Of a DNA stretch of 64,000 nt, positions 33,268 to 42,959 are shown in pieces (positions within the stretch are counted from its first letter, which is position 1; each line of letters begins with the position of its first letter). The notes under the pieces were generated by a model that was not told the origin of the DNA, did no database searches, and was given only the letters and a program-made list of their open reading frames with translations. This DNA comes from Providencia alcalifaciens DSM 30120 (GTDB lineage: Bacteria > Pseudomonadota > Gammaproteobacteria > Enterobacterales > Enterobacteriaceae): NCBI RefSeq assembly GCF_000173415.1, contig NZ_ABXW01000019.1:1-64000 (forward strand). The letters run 5' to 3'. Both the position numbers and the translations under genes were made by a program.

Positions 33268-35466
33268 ATGGCTGAGCGTTCGTTTGTCCAAGAAGTTCAA
33301 AAATTACGGCAGGGTGAAGGTGAAGTATTCAGCGGTGAAGGGATCCTTGCGGTAACAAAAGCATTACTGGAATCGGGAGTTTCTTATGTCGCAGGCTATC
33401 AAGGTGCACCGATTTCCCACCTGATGGATGTACTGGCGGATGCACAGGATATTTTATCGGAATATGGTATCCGTTTTGAAAACAGTGCCAGCGAAGCAAC
33501 CGCAGCCGCAACGCTTGCGGCATCGGTGAACTACCCTTTACGCGGCGCCGTGACATTTAAAGCGACAGTGGGAACCAACGTGGCGTCTGATGCATTAGCC
33601 AATTTAGCCTCTGGTGGTGTATTGGGGGGGGCGTTGATCATTGTGGGTGAGGATTACGGCGAAGGCTCTTCAATTATGCAAGAGCGTAGCCACGCCTTTG
33701 CGATGAAATCCCAAATGTGGCTACTTGACCCACGTCCTAACTTGCCTTCCATTGTACAGGCAGTCAAAGATGGTTTTGATCTCTCCGAAGCTAGTAATAC
33801 GCCAGTTATGCTGCAAATGCGTATTCGTTCTTGCCATGTTCATGGACAATTTACCTGTTCAGATAACCAACATCCGAAATTCACGGTAAAAGATGCATTA
33901 GAGAACCCAACCCGTGATGTCAGCCGTATCGTTTTACCGCCGGCAAGTTTTTTACATGAAAAAGAAAAAATAGAAGCACGTTGGCCCGCGGCTATCAAAT
34001 TTATTCAACAGCGTGAACTGAATGAATTTTTTGCGGAAGATTCAGAGGATGTGGGAATTGCTTTACAGGGCGGTTGCTACAATACCTTGATTCGTGCATT
34101 AAACCAAATTGGCTTAGCCGATGTCTTCGGTAATAGCAAAATTCCACTGTATGTCATGAATGTGGCATACCCCTTAATTGATGATGAATTTGAACGTTTT
34201 TGTCGCAACAAAAAAGCGATTTTGGTATTGGAAGAAGGGCAGCCGAACTTCGTTGAGCAAAATGTGGCGAATATTTTACGCCAACGCAATATTGAGATAG
34301 CACTTCACGGTAAAGACATGTTGCCGATGGCAGGTGAATACAATACGGCAACTGTATTGGCAGGACTGCGTTCATTCTTCGAACGTTACGGCAAAATCGA
34401 ACCTCAAGTGAAAGCGGCTGCTAAGCAGATCCGCATCCCAGCCATTAATATCACGGCAGTGAAAGCGGATGATGACTTGCCGGATTACGTTAATGCGGCA
34501 GAGCCTACCCTAAATGACACTGTACATGCGCGCCCGCCAGGATTTTGTACCGGCTGCCCAGAACGCCCAATTTTTACTGCAATGAAGTTGGTTGAGCGTG
34601 AGTTGGGTGAGCACCATGTGAGTGCCGATATTGGCTGTCATTTATTCTCGATTTTACCGCCATTTAATCTTGGCAATACCACAATGGGTTACGGGCTAGG
34701 TGGTGCGGGTGCCGCTGCGCTGAATGCGAAAGCAGGTAAGCGAGCTATTTCGGTAATGGGGGATGGTGGTTTTTGGCATAACGGCTTAACGAGTGGAATT
34801 GCCAATAGCGTGTTTAACCGCAGTGATAATCTCACTATCGTAGTTGATAACAGCTATACCTCGGCAACGGGTGGACAAGATATTTTATCGTCAACCGCTT
34901 TGAATCCAACACGTAGCACTGGCCATGAGATTGAAAAAGCCGTTAAAGGTGTTGGGGTGAACTGGGTGAAAACCATCACCCGTACCTATGACCTAAAAGC
35001 CATGACAAATACATTACGTGAAGCTCTGACGACGACAGAAAGTGGTCCTAAAGTATTGATTGCCCAAAGCGAATGTATGTTGAACAAACAGCGTCGTGAA
35101 AAGAAAAAAGTTCGTGAAGACGTTTCAGCAGGCAAGCGAGTTGTCCGTGAGCGTTTTGGTGTCGATTCAGACACTTGCACGGGAGACCACTCCTGTATTC
35201 GTTTATCGGGTTGCCCATCGTTATCAATCAAACCTAACCCAGATCCTTTACGGACAGACCCAGTCGCGACAGTGATGGATAGCTGCGTAGGCTGTGGGCT
35301 GTGCGGTGAAGTCTCCCATGCCGCTGTGCTGTGTCCCTCCTTCTTTAAAGCACAAATTATCACCAATCCAAATGGTTGGGACAAATTGCGCCACCGTGTT
35401 CGCGGCTGGTTTATTGGCTTTTTGCAGCGTCGTGATGCACGCCGCCGTGAACAACTGAGTTTTTAG
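33268..35466 (+). CDS. IorA-like 2-oxoacid:ferredoxin oxidoreductase, alpha subunit
   Basis: 732 residues from ATG 33268, which has GAGG six bases upstream; the GTG at 33241 lacks a ribosome site. Order: pyrimidine-type domain (YVAGYQGAPISHLMDVLADA), TPP domain (ADIGCHLFSILPPFNLGNTTMGYGLGGA, GDGGFWHNGLTSG, DNSYTSATGGQ), and two C-terminal [4Fe-4S] motifs (CTGDHSCIRLSGCPS; CVGCGLCGEVSHAAVLCP). The family converts aryl-2-oxoacids plus CoA to acyl-CoA and CO2; indolepyruvate is the textbook substrate. Beside an isatin hydrolase homologue and an anthraniloyl-CoA-type hydroxylase, isatinate to anthraniloyl-CoA is the more attractive reaction. It is the first gene of block 2. Confidence 0.85.
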   Translation: MAERSFVQEVQKLRQGEGEVFSGEGILAVTKALLESGVSYVAGYQGAPISHLMDVLADAQDILSEYGIRFENSASEATAAATLAASVNYPLRGAVTFKATVGTNVASDALANLASGGVLGGALIIVGEDYGEGSSIMQERSHAFAMKSQMWLLDPRPNLPSIVQAVKDGFDLSEASNTPVMLQMRIRSCHVHGQFTCSDNQHPKFTVKDALENPTRDVSRIVLPPASFLHEKEKIEARWPAAIKFIQQRELNEFFAEDSEDVGIALQGGCYNTLIRALNQIGLADVFGNSKIPLYVMNVAYPLIDDEFERFCRNKKAILVLEEGQPNFVEQNVANILRQRNIEIALHGKDMLPMAGEYNTATVLAGLRSFFERYGKIEPQVKAAAKQIRIPAINITAVKADDDLPDYVNAAEPTLNDTVHARPPGFCTGCPERPIFTAMKLVERELGEHHVSADIGCHLFSILPPFNLGNTTMGYGLGGAGAAALNAKAGKRAISVMGDGGFWHNGLTSGIANSVFNRSDNLTIVVDNSYTSATGGQDILSSTALNPTRSTGHEIEKAVKGVGVNWVKTITRTYDLKAMTNTLREALTTTESGPKVLIAQSECMLNKQRREKKKVREDVSAGKRVVRERFGVDSDTCTGDHSCIRLSGCPSLSIKPNPDPLRTDPVATVMDSCVGCGLCGEVSHAAVLCPSFFKAQIITNPNGWDKLRHRVRGWFIGFLQRRDARRREQLSF

Positions 35467-35474
35467 GGGGGCAT

Positions 35475-36983
35475 ATGACACAACCTTTAATGACCTTACA
35501 GCCTATCAAAATAGCCATCCTTGCAATGGGTGGGGAAGGCGGCGGCGTACTCGCCGATTGGATTGTTAATCTTGGCGAAGAGAATGGGTATTTTGCGCAA
35601 ACCACATCAGTACCAGGTGTGGCTCAGCGGACGGGGGCAACAATTTATTATGTTGAATTATTCCCTGGGGCTGACAACCCAGACACCCCTTCACCAGTAT
35701 TAGCCCTAATGCCAATGCCGGGAGATGTGGATGTGGTTTTAGCTTCCGAGCTAATGGAGGCAGGACGTGCCGTACAGCGTGGTTTTGTGACTTCGGAACG
35801 TACTACGTTGATAAGCTCGACTCATCGGGTGTATTCGATTGCAGAAAAGTCGGCAATGGGGGATGGGCGCGTAGATAGCCAAGCGTTGATTCGTCATGCA
35901 GGACAAGCTGCCCGTCAATTTATTCATTTTGATATGGCACAAGCTGCGCAAGAGAGTGGTAGTGTCATCAGTGCCGTTCTGTTTGGTGCGTTGTTTGGTT
36001 CGGGGGTTTTGCCATTTAGCCGTGAACAGTTTGAAGAAACCATTGTTCGTGGTGGTGTTGGGGTGAAACCCAGTTTGCGTGCGTTTACGTTGGGTGCTGA
36101 AAAAGCGGCTCAACCAGAAGAAACCTATCAAGCGGAATCTTCGCAATTGATTGAAAAAACACCAAAAAATAAACATGTTGCCGTTCTCCTTGCGCGTATC
36201 GAGAGTCAATTCCCTGACCATGTTCACTACCTTGCCATTGAAGGCGTTCGTCGCTTGATTGATTACCAAGATCCTGCTTATGCAGAGTCGTACCTCAATC
36301 GACTTCAAGCGTTATTTGCGCAAAAAGGTGGCGATGATCCGCGCTTACAACGTGCTTTAGTTCGCCATTTAGCACTGTGGATGTCTTATGAGGACACTAT
36401 CCGTGTGGCTGACTTAAAAATTCGTGATAGCCGTTTTGCGCGAGTCCGTAGTGAAGTCCAAGCAAAAGATAACCAATTGCTCGATATCAATGAATTTATG
36501 CATCCAAGAATTGAAGAGATTTGCGAAACGCTTCCCAAAAGTTTAGGAAACTGGCTAATGAAACCACATTGGATTCACAAAGCCGTTCGCAAATTAACGC
36601 AAAAGGGACGCACGATCACTACCAGTTCGCTTTGGGGCTTTTTACAGTTATATGCACTCGCCGCGTGGCGAAGAGGGCGGCGCTCAACATTGCGTTATCA
36701 ACTTGAAAATAATCGTATTGAAAAATGGTTAGATGCGGTGACGCAAGCGGCGAAAAGCAACCCTGCGCTAGCCACTGAGATTGCGCAATGCCAGAGAGTG
36801 GTGAAGGGATATAGCGATACTCATGCCCGTGGTTTGCGCAATTTCCAAATATTGATGGAAATCGTTGAGCGTCATGGTAGCCAGTTAGCCCCCATTAATT
36901 TACGTGAACTGCGTGAAGCGGCTTTGGCAGATGAACACGGTAATGAATTGAAAAAATGCCGTCAGCGTTTGGCGATGGAATAA
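35475..36983 (+). CDS. IorB-like 2-oxoacid oxidoreductase, beta/gamma subunit (fused long form)
   Basis: 502 residues, much longer than archaeal IorB (about 200). The N-terminal 200 residues are the gamma-type domain (IAILAMGGEGGGVLADWIVNLGEE, SVPGVAQRTGATIYYVE). The C-terminal part (IEGVRRLIDYQDPAYAESYLNRL, LMKPHWIHKAVRKLTQKGRTI) matches the extra domain of the aerobic fused forms. Start ATG 35475 follows GGGGGG, eight bases after the alpha gene, so the subunits are co-made. The electron acceptor is not encoded here. Confidence 0.83.
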   Translation: MTQPLMTLQPIKIAILAMGGEGGGVLADWIVNLGEENGYFAQTTSVPGVAQRTGATIYYVELFPGADNPDTPSPVLALMPMPGDVDVVLASELMEAGRAVQRGFVTSERTTLISSTHRVYSIAEKSAMGDGRVDSQALIRHAGQAARQFIHFDMAQAAQESGSVISAVLFGALFGSGVLPFSREQFEETIVRGGVGVKPSLRAFTLGAEKAAQPEETYQAESSQLIEKTPKNKHVAVLLARIESQFPDHVHYLAIEGVRRLIDYQDPAYAESYLNRLQALFAQKGGDDPRLQRALVRHLALWMSYEDTIRVADLKIRDSRFARVRSEVQAKDNQLLDINEFMHPRIEEICETLPKSLGNWLMKPHWIHKAVRKLTQKGRTITTSSLWGFLQLYALAAWRRGRRSTLRYQLENNRIEKWLDAVTQAAKSNPALATEIAQCQRVVKGYSDTHARGLRNFQILMEIVERHGSQLAPINLRELREAALADEHGNELKKCRQRLAME

Positions 36984-36993
36984 GGACCGCATC

Positions 36994-37416
36994 ATGAGTT
37001 TACTGACCTTTTCTCGACACCATCGGATCCACTTTTCAGAGTGCGATCCCGCAGGAATTGTATTTTATCCGCAATATTTTGTGATGTTTAACAATCTCAT
37101 TGAACGTTGGTTTGATGAGTTGATTCCTGAAGGATTCGCAGGGTACATCCTTGAGCAACGCTTTGGTTTACCCACGGTGCATTTAGAAGCAGATTTCAAA
37201 GCAATTAGTCGGATGGGGGATGATGTTCAGCTTGAGCTGCACGTTAAACGCATTGGCGGTAAGTCTCTGACTTTACACCAACGTTGCATCAGTCTTGATG
37301 GCGAGTTGCGCATGGAAGTGACACAAACTTATGTCACGACATCACTTATCACGCATCAGGCAATTCCTATCCCTGAAGCACTGTATAGCGCCTTAACCCA
37401 GCAGCAACCGGTGTAA
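36994..37416 (+). CDS. Hotdog-fold acyl-CoA thioesterase (4-hydroxybenzoyl-CoA type)
   Basis: 140 residues. The active-site stretch SECDPAGIVFYPQYFVMFNNLIERWFDEL holds the catalytic Asp (residue 18) of the 4-hydroxybenzoyl-CoA thioesterase class. Coupled ten bases after the IorB-like gene and 29 bases before the CoA-ester hydroxylase. Expected to release the hydroxylated aromatic acid (5-hydroxyanthranilate, or gentisate in the salicylate alternative) from CoA before ring cleavage. Confidence 0.83.
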   Translation: MSLLTFSRHHRIHFSECDPAGIVFYPQYFVMFNNLIERWFDELIPEGFAGYILEQRFGLPTVHLEADFKAISRMGDDVQLELHVKRIGGKSLTLHQRCISLDGELRMEVTQTYVTTSLITHQAIPIPEALYSALTQQQPV

Positions 37417-37445
37417 TGGCACAACGTAATTAAAGGAGAAATTCC

Positions 37446-39761
37446 ATGAATATCGTTTGTATCGGCGGCGGTCCCGCAGGGCTTTATTTCGGGTTGCTGA
37501 TGAAACTGCAAAATCCACAAAATCGGGTGGTGGTGGTTGAACGTAACCGTCCTTATGACACCTTTGGCTGGGGTGTCGTATTTTCTGATGCCACATTAAG
37601 TAATTTGCGCAAAGCTGACCCTGTATCCGCAGAGACCATCAGCGCCGAATTTAGCCATTGGGATGATATCGACATTCATTTCAAAGGTAGCTGTAACCGT
37701 AGTGGCGGTCATGGTTTCATCGGTATAGGACGTAAGAAATTACTGAATATTTTGCAAGATCGTTGCCTTGAAGTCGGTGTCGAATTGGTTTTTGAAACTC
37801 AAGTTGTCGATGATCAGGAAATCGCACGCCAATATGATGCAGATCTGGTGATTGCATCTGATGGGATCAACAGCGCAGTCCGTACTCGCTATGAAAACGT
37901 CTTTAAACCGGATATCGATCAACGTCGTTGCCGCTTTGTTTGGTTAGGCACGAAAAAGATTTTCGACGCATTTACCTTCATATTTGCTGAAAATGAGCAC
38001 GGTTGGTTCCAAGTTCATGCGTATCAATTCCAAGAAGGCTTATCTACATTTATTGTTGAAACGACGGAAGAGACATGGCTCAAAGCAGGCATCGACCAAA
38101 TGTCTCAAGAAGATGGAATAGCTTACTGTGAAAAACTGTTTGCGCCATGGTTAGATGGTGAAAAGTTGATTGCGAATGCTGCTCACTTACGCGGTGCGGC
38201 GATTTGGATCCGCTTCCCGAGAGTTATTTGTGATAACTGGGTACATTGGACACATCCAACAAGCGGTAAAGATGTTCCCGTGGTTCTGATGGGTGATGCA
38301 GCGCACACCGCGCATTTTTCTATTGGGTCGGGCACCAAGCTGGCTTTGGAAGATGCCATCGAATTATGTGAAAGCTTGAAAGCCACCCAAGGTGATTTGC
38401 GCAAAGGATTAGAGCACTATCAAAAAGTACGTAGTGTTGAAGTGCTGAAAATCCAAAATGCAGCACGTAACTCGACCGAGTGGTTTGAGAATGTTCAACG
38501 TTACGAAAATCTCGACCCTGAACAGTTTGCTTACTCTCTATTAACCCGTTCTCAGCGCATTTCCCATGAAAATTTGCGTGTGCGTGATGATCACTGGTTA
38601 ACCCACTATGAAAATTGGTTTGCAGAGAAATCAGGTTTACCAAGCCATCTCGCTAGTCAGAAAATTGCCCCGATGTTGACGCCATTTCGTTTACGTAATG
38701 TCGAGTTGAAGAACCGTGTTATTGCTTCTCCAACACTGTTGTATTGCGCAACAGATGGGCTGGTAGGTGACTTTCACCTCGTGCATATCGGTAGCCGTGC
38801 GTTAGGTGGTGCCAGCTTAATTATGACGGAAATGACCGCCATTTCTCCAGAAGCGCGAGTGACGACGGGCTGCCCAGGTATTTGGAATGATGCGCAAGTG
38901 GCGGCATGGAAAAATGTGACGCAATTTGTACACCAGAAAACAGATGCGAAAATTGGGATGCAATTGGGGCATGCTGGACGTCGAGGCTCTACGCAGCGCG
39001 GTTGGGAACAAGAAAACCATCCATTGAAACAAGGCAACTGGCCGTTAGTTTCAGCTTCCCCATTACCTTATTTACCGTCTCTATCACAGACACCATCTGC
39101 GCTGACCGAAGCTCAGATGGCAAGCATTATTGACCAATTTGTGGCGGCAACAAAACGTGCAGATCAAGCGGGTTTTGACTGGCTAGAACTGCAAGCTGGG
39201 CATGGTTATCTGTTATCGAGCTTTATCTCTCCACTGACTAACCAGCGCACTGATACATTTGGTGGGTCATTAGAAAACCGTCTACGTTTCCCGCTAGCAG
39301 TGGTTAGCGCGGTGAGGAAAGTGTGGCCTGAAGACAAACCGCTCTCGGTGCGAATATCTGCGACAGATTGGGTGGAAGGCGGAACGACAGTTGATGAAGC
39401 AGTGCTGATTGGACAGGCTCTGCATCAAGCTGGAGCCGATATTATCGATTGCTCATCCGGTGAGGTTTCCCCTCTTCAGCAGCCTGTTTATGGGCGTATG
39501 TATCAAACGCCAATGGCGGATCGAATTCGTAATGAAGGATCGGTTCCGGTGATTGCCGTTGGGGCAATCACCGATGCAGATCAAGTTAATAGCATTATCG
39601 CATCAGGGCGAGCCGATCTCTGTGCATTATCTCGCCCGCTGCTTTCTGATCCTGCGTGGTTATTACATGAATGTGCGCGCTTTGGGTGGAACAGCGTAAC
39701 TTGGCCAGCACCTTATGAATATGGTCGCCAACAATTAGTCCAACAATCGAAAAACCGCTAA
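37446..39761 (+). CDS. Fused anthraniloyl-CoA/salicylyl-CoA 5-hydroxylase and OYE-type reductase
   Basis: 771 residues in two parts. Residues 1-385 form a class A flavin monooxygenase (IGGGPAGLYFG, residues 6-16; GDAAHTAHFSIGSGTKLALEDA). From about 410 an old-yellow-enzyme domain follows (LTPFRLRNVELKNRVIASPTLLY, MQLGHAGRRGS, ITNQRTD-like LTNQRTDTFGGSLENR). This fusion is known from 2-aminobenzoyl-CoA monooxygenase/reductase and from salicylyl-CoA 5-hydroxylase annotations. It adds OH at C5 of the CoA-activated ring. No aryl-CoA ligase is nearby, so the CoA ester should come from the IorAB-like pair. Confidence 0.85.
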   Translation: MNIVCIGGGPAGLYFGLLMKLQNPQNRVVVVERNRPYDTFGWGVVFSDATLSNLRKADPVSAETISAEFSHWDDIDIHFKGSCNRSGGHGFIGIGRKKLLNILQDRCLEVGVELVFETQVVDDQEIARQYDADLVIASDGINSAVRTRYENVFKPDIDQRRCRFVWLGTKKIFDAFTFIFAENEHGWFQVHAYQFQEGLSTFIVETTEETWLKAGIDQMSQEDGIAYCEKLFAPWLDGEKLIANAAHLRGAAIWIRFPRVICDNWVHWTHPTSGKDVPVVLMGDAAHTAHFSIGSGTKLALEDAIELCESLKATQGDLRKGLEHYQKVRSVEVLKIQNAARNSTEWFENVQRYENLDPEQFAYSLLTRSQRISHENLRVRDDHWLTHYENWFAEKSGLPSHLASQKIAPMLTPFRLRNVELKNRVIASPTLLYCATDGLVGDFHLVHIGSRALGGASLIMTEMTAISPEARVTTGCPGIWNDAQVAAWKNVTQFVHQKTDAKIGMQLGHAGRRGSTQRGWEQENHPLKQGNWPLVSASPLPYLPSLSQTPSALTEAQMASIIDQFVAATKRADQAGFDWLELQAGHGYLLSSFISPLTNQRTDTFGGSLENRLRFPLAVVSAVRKVWPEDKPLSVRISATDWVEGGTTVDEAVLIGQALHQAGADIIDCSSGEVSPLQQPVYGRMYQTPMADRIRNEGSVPVIAVGAITDADQVNSIIASGRADLCALSRPLLSDPAWLLHECARFGWNSVTWPAPYEYGRQQLVQQSKNR

Positions 39762-39789
39762 TGGCGTCAATGCGAAAGGGGGAAAAACC

Positions 39790-40917
39790 ATGACTACTCA
39801 GTCCCATGAACAATACAGAGAGAATATCGCAGGACGCGCAGATGTAGCAGATACACCGGAATTGTTGGCGTATTACAAGCAGTTAGATGAATTAAAAACA
39901 GGTGCGCTCTGGACTGTTGCCAATAAAATTGAGCCATGGCAGCCAAAATCTCAGTCAGTGCCAGTGCTATGGCGTTACCAAGATTTACGCGAGCATGTTT
40001 TACGTTCAGTGGATTTAGTGACGCCAGAAAAGGCGGGTCGTCGCGTGATTTATTTAAATAACCCAGGTCGCCAAGATGTTGCTGCTGCGGTTGGATGGTT
40101 GTATTCAGGTTTACAGGTGATGCATCCCGGAGAAGCGGCTTCCGCTCATGCGCATTCATCATCTGCCTTGCGTTTCATTATGGAAGGGCGTGGAGCTTAC
40201 ACCATCGTGGAAGGGCAAAAAATGATTTTAGAAGCCAATGACTTTGTGCTGACGCCAAATGGTACTTGGCATGAGCATGGTGTTGAAGAAGGTGGGCTAC
40301 CGTGTATTTGGCAGGACGGATTAGATATTCCACTCGTCAATGCCATGGAGGCTGGTTTTTATAAAGTTCACCCAGATTTACATCAAGCACAAACCCGCCC
40401 AGTTGATTATCCCGTTGGGATGTGGGGGGCAACGGCATTACGTCCGCACCATGTGGGATGGGATAAGCCTTATTCGCCATTGTTTAAATACCAGTGGGGG
40501 CCCACTTACGAAGCGTTACAGCGAGCCGCAAAAGTGACGGAAGGATCACCGTTTGATGATGTCTTAATGAATTACACCAACCCATTAACTGGCGGTCCTG
40601 TCATGCCAACCATTGGGGCAAGCATGCAGTTATTACGTCCTGGCTTTGTTGGTAAAGCTCATCGTCATACGGGTAGCTTTATTTACCAAGTGGCGAAAGG
40701 GTCAGGTTACTCGATTATTAACGGGCAGCGTTTTGATTGGCAAGAGCGCGACATTTTCTGTGTACCGTCATGGATGTTCCACGAACATATTAATACATCC
40801 CAAAGTGAAGATGCTTGTCTGTTCTGTTTTAGCGACTTGCCAGTGATGCACTCCCTTGGTCTCTATTATGAAGAGGCTTTGGTGGAAAATGACGGTCACC
40901 AAAAAGTGATTGGTTAA
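39790..40917 (+). CDS. Gentisate 1,2-dioxygenase-like cupin ring-cleavage enzyme
   Basis: 375 residues, bicupin. First cupin metal ligands are His120 and His122 in SAHAHSSSALRFIMEGRGAYT with the later His161 (NGTWHEHG). The second cupin (GKAHRHTGSFIYQVAKGSGYSIING, PSWMFHEHIN) keeps a similar pattern. N-terminal region (LWTVANKIEPWQPKSQ) matches gentisate dioxygenases. Substrate: gentisate, or 5-hydroxyanthranilate as proposed here. With a 2-amino group, cleavage between C1 and C2 leaves an amide (maleamylpyruvate) instead of an acid, which explains the nitrilase-type gene downstream. Confidence 0.82.
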   Translation: MTTQSHEQYRENIAGRADVADTPELLAYYKQLDELKTGALWTVANKIEPWQPKSQSVPVLWRYQDLREHVLRSVDLVTPEKAGRRVIYLNNPGRQDVAAAVGWLYSGLQVMHPGEAASAHAHSSSALRFIMEGRGAYTIVEGQKMILEANDFVLTPNGTWHEHGVEEGGLPCIWQDGLDIPLVNAMEAGFYKVHPDLHQAQTRPVDYPVGMWGATALRPHHVGWDKPYSPLFKYQWGPTYEALQRAAKVTEGSPFDDVLMNYTNPLTGGPVMPTIGASMQLLRPGFVGKAHRHTGSFIYQVAKGSGYSIINGQRFDWQERDIFCVPSWMFHEHINTSQSEDACLFCFSDLPVMHSLGLYYEEALVENDGHQKVIG

Positions 40918-40997
40918 CTATTTGATCTAATTATTGATCCTAACTATTACGTGAAGATTTCAGTGAGGTCTTGAGACCTGACTCAAGGAGAAAAATT

Positions 40998-41909
40998 ATG
41001 CGTCTTATTACTTACCGTTCAGATGTTACCGCAGCAGCTCGCTTAGGCGCGATTGTGGATGAGCAAGTTGTGGATTTAGCGAGATTGGCAGAGGAAAATG
41101 GTCAATATCTTCCTGATAACATGCTGGAATTTATTGATTTAGGCCCTCAAGGCGTGCGTGCGGGAACGGCGTTATTAAATGGTTATCAAGGGCAATTCCC
41201 AGCAGGAACGGCGTGGCCTGTACAAAATGTGAAAATATTAGCGCCAATTCCGCGCCCAAGAAAAAACATTTTTGGTATTGGCTTGAACTATGTTGAGCAT
41301 GTTGCAGAGTCTAGCCGTATGTTGGATACATCTAAAGAATTACCAAAAGAACCTGTGATTTTTTCTAAGCCGCCGACAACCGTGATTGGACCGGGTGATG
41401 CCATTGAACATAATGCCCAAATTACTCAGCAGTTAGACTGGGAGGTCGAATTGGCGGTCATTATGGGAACTCGCGCTAAAGGCGTAGCGCAAGAAGATGC
41501 CCTGGATTATGTGTTCGGTTATAGCTTGATGATCGACATGAGCGCTCGTGATTGCCGTCGAGCTGGTCAATGGATTTACTCGAAAGGACAAGACACCTAT
41601 GCGCCATTTGGTCCTTGTATCGTCACTGCGGATGAAATCCCTGATCCACATTCATTGAATCTGAGTCTGAAAGTCAATGGTGTGACTAAGCAAGACTCCA
41701 ATACGCGTCATATGTTGTTTAACGTGAATGCATTGATTGCAGACATCAGCAAGGGCATTACGTTAGAACCCGGGGATATTATCGCGACAGGAACGCCTGA
41801 AGGGGTGGGAGCCGGACGTTCTCCTCAAGAGTGGGTGTGGCCAGGCGATGTGATTGAAGCTTATGTAGAAAAAATCGGTGAGTTACGTCATCCAGTGGTT
41901 GCAGTATAA
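40998..41909 (+). CDS. Fumarylacetoacetase-family hydrolase (maleylpyruvate/maleamylpyruvate hydrolase candidate)
   Basis: 303 residues from ATG 40998 with AAGGAG upstream. FAH core: IFGIGLNYVEHVAESSR, PVIFSKPPTTVIGPGDAIE, the metal motif DWEVELAVIMG (E-x-E) and GDIIATGTPEGVG. Such enzymes split fumaryl- or maleyl-pyruvate. No maleylpyruvate isomerase is present in the cluster but maleate isomerase is, so direct hydrolysis of the cis product is expected, giving pyruvate plus maleate or maleamate. An 80-base gap with a 14-bp palindrome-like sequence (40966-40979) precedes the gene. Confidence 0.82.
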   Translation: MRLITYRSDVTAAARLGAIVDEQVVDLARLAEENGQYLPDNMLEFIDLGPQGVRAGTALLNGYQGQFPAGTAWPVQNVKILAPIPRPRKNIFGIGLNYVEHVAESSRMLDTSKELPKEPVIFSKPPTTVIGPGDAIEHNAQITQQLDWEVELAVIMGTRAKGVAQEDALDYVFGYSLMIDMSARDCRRAGQWIYSKGQDTYAPFGPCIVTADEIPDPHSLNLSLKVNGVTKQDSNTRHMLFNVNALIADISKGITLEPGDIIATGTPEGVGAGRSPQEWVWPGDVIEAYVEKIGELRHPVVAV

Positions 41910-41927
41910 CTTAAGGGGGATAACTAC

Positions 41928-42959
41928 ATGTTGAATCTACCTCAATTTAAGGCGGCGGCAGTGCAGGCCGCCCCTGTATTTCTTGATACTGATGCCACTG
42001 TGGACAAAGTGTGTCGGCTTATTGAAGAGGCGGCTGATAATGGCGCTAAATTAGTCGCATTCCCTGAAGTGTTTGTTTCTGGCTACCCGTATTGGAGCTG
42101 GGTGATGAATCCGATTGATGGCAGCCCATGGTTTGAAAAACTGTGTAAGTCAGCGATTGAAGTACCGGGACCCGAAATTAAAAAAATTGCGCAAGCGGCA
42201 GCTCGTCACCATATCAATGTTGTTGTTGGGGTGAATGAACGTAATCCGAACGGCATAGCGACGCTGTATAACACGCTGGTGACTATTTCTGATGAAGGCA
42301 AAATTTTAGGGCGGCACCGTAAATTAGTGCCGACATGGGCGGAAAAGCTGACGTGGGCGAACGGTGATGCATCTTCTCTAAAAGTGCACCAAACGAGCAT
42401 TGGTCCTCTAGGCGCACTGGCATGTGGGGAAAATACCAATACATTGGCGCGTTTCTCATTATTAGCTCAGGGTGAGCTGGTACACATTGCCAGCTATATT
42501 GCTCTGCCAGTTGCACCGAAAGATTACGATATGGCTGATGCCATTCGCTTACGAGCTTCAGCGCACTGCTTTGAAGGTAAGGTATTTACTATCATTTCTT
42601 GTTCAACGGTCTCTGAAGAAATCGTTGACGCCATGGCAACATCCCATCCTGAGTCTCGTGAATTACTGGCTCGCCCAAATAGTGCATTTTCCGGCATTAT
42701 CGGTCCCGATGGGCGCGTTATTGGGGAACCTTTGATTGATAAAGAAGGTATTGTTTATGGTGAAATTGATTTGAATCGCTGCATTCAACCTCGTCAGATG
42801 CATGATATTACTGGGCATTATAATCGCTTTGATATCTTTGATTTACAGGTTAATCGACGTCCTTTAACGGCTGCCCGTTTCCATCATAGTGGGCAAGATA
42901 TTGATGAACTTAATCAATTTGCTGAATCGGATGACTCTTCTTTGGAGAAAGGACTATGA
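41928..42959 (+). CDS. Nitrilase-superfamily carbon-nitrogen hydrolase
   Basis: 343 residues. Catalytic Glu47 (FPEVFVSGYPYW), Lys132 (GRHRKLVPTWAEK) and Cys166 (GALACGENTNTLARF) form the superfamily triad. The CGEN context and length are those of true nitrilases more than of omega-amidases. The gene is embedded between the ring-fission hydrolase and maleate isomerase and overlaps the latter by four bases (ATGA). Context suggests removal of ammonia from maleamate. A nitrile substrate such as indole-3-acetonitrile is the alternative that the sequence itself favours. Confidence 0.8.
   Translation: MLNLPQFKAAAVQAAPVFLDTDATVDKVCRLIEEAADNGAKLVAFPEVFVSGYPYWSWVMNPIDGSPWFEKLCKSAIEVPGPEIKKIAQAAARHHINVVVGVNERNPNGIATLYNTLVTISDEGKILGRHRKLVPTWAEKLTWANGDASSLKVHQTSIGPLGALACGENTNTLARFSLLAQGELVHIASYIALPVAPKDYDMADAIRLRASAHCFEGKVFTIISCSTVSEEIVDAMATSHPESRELLARPNSAFSGIIGPDGRVIGEPLIDKEGIVYGEIDLNRCIQPRQMHDITGHYNRFDIFDLQVNRRPLTAARFHHSGQDIDELNQFAESDDSSLEKGL

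Noticed and set aside
35751-36308. 185-residue minus-strand ORF inside the IorB-like gene
   Set aside because: Antisense shadow; no signal, domain or ribosome site.
40966-40979. 14-bp palindrome AGGTCTTGAGACCT before the FAH hydrolase gene
   Set aside because: Single occurrence inside an operon; too little to call an operator.
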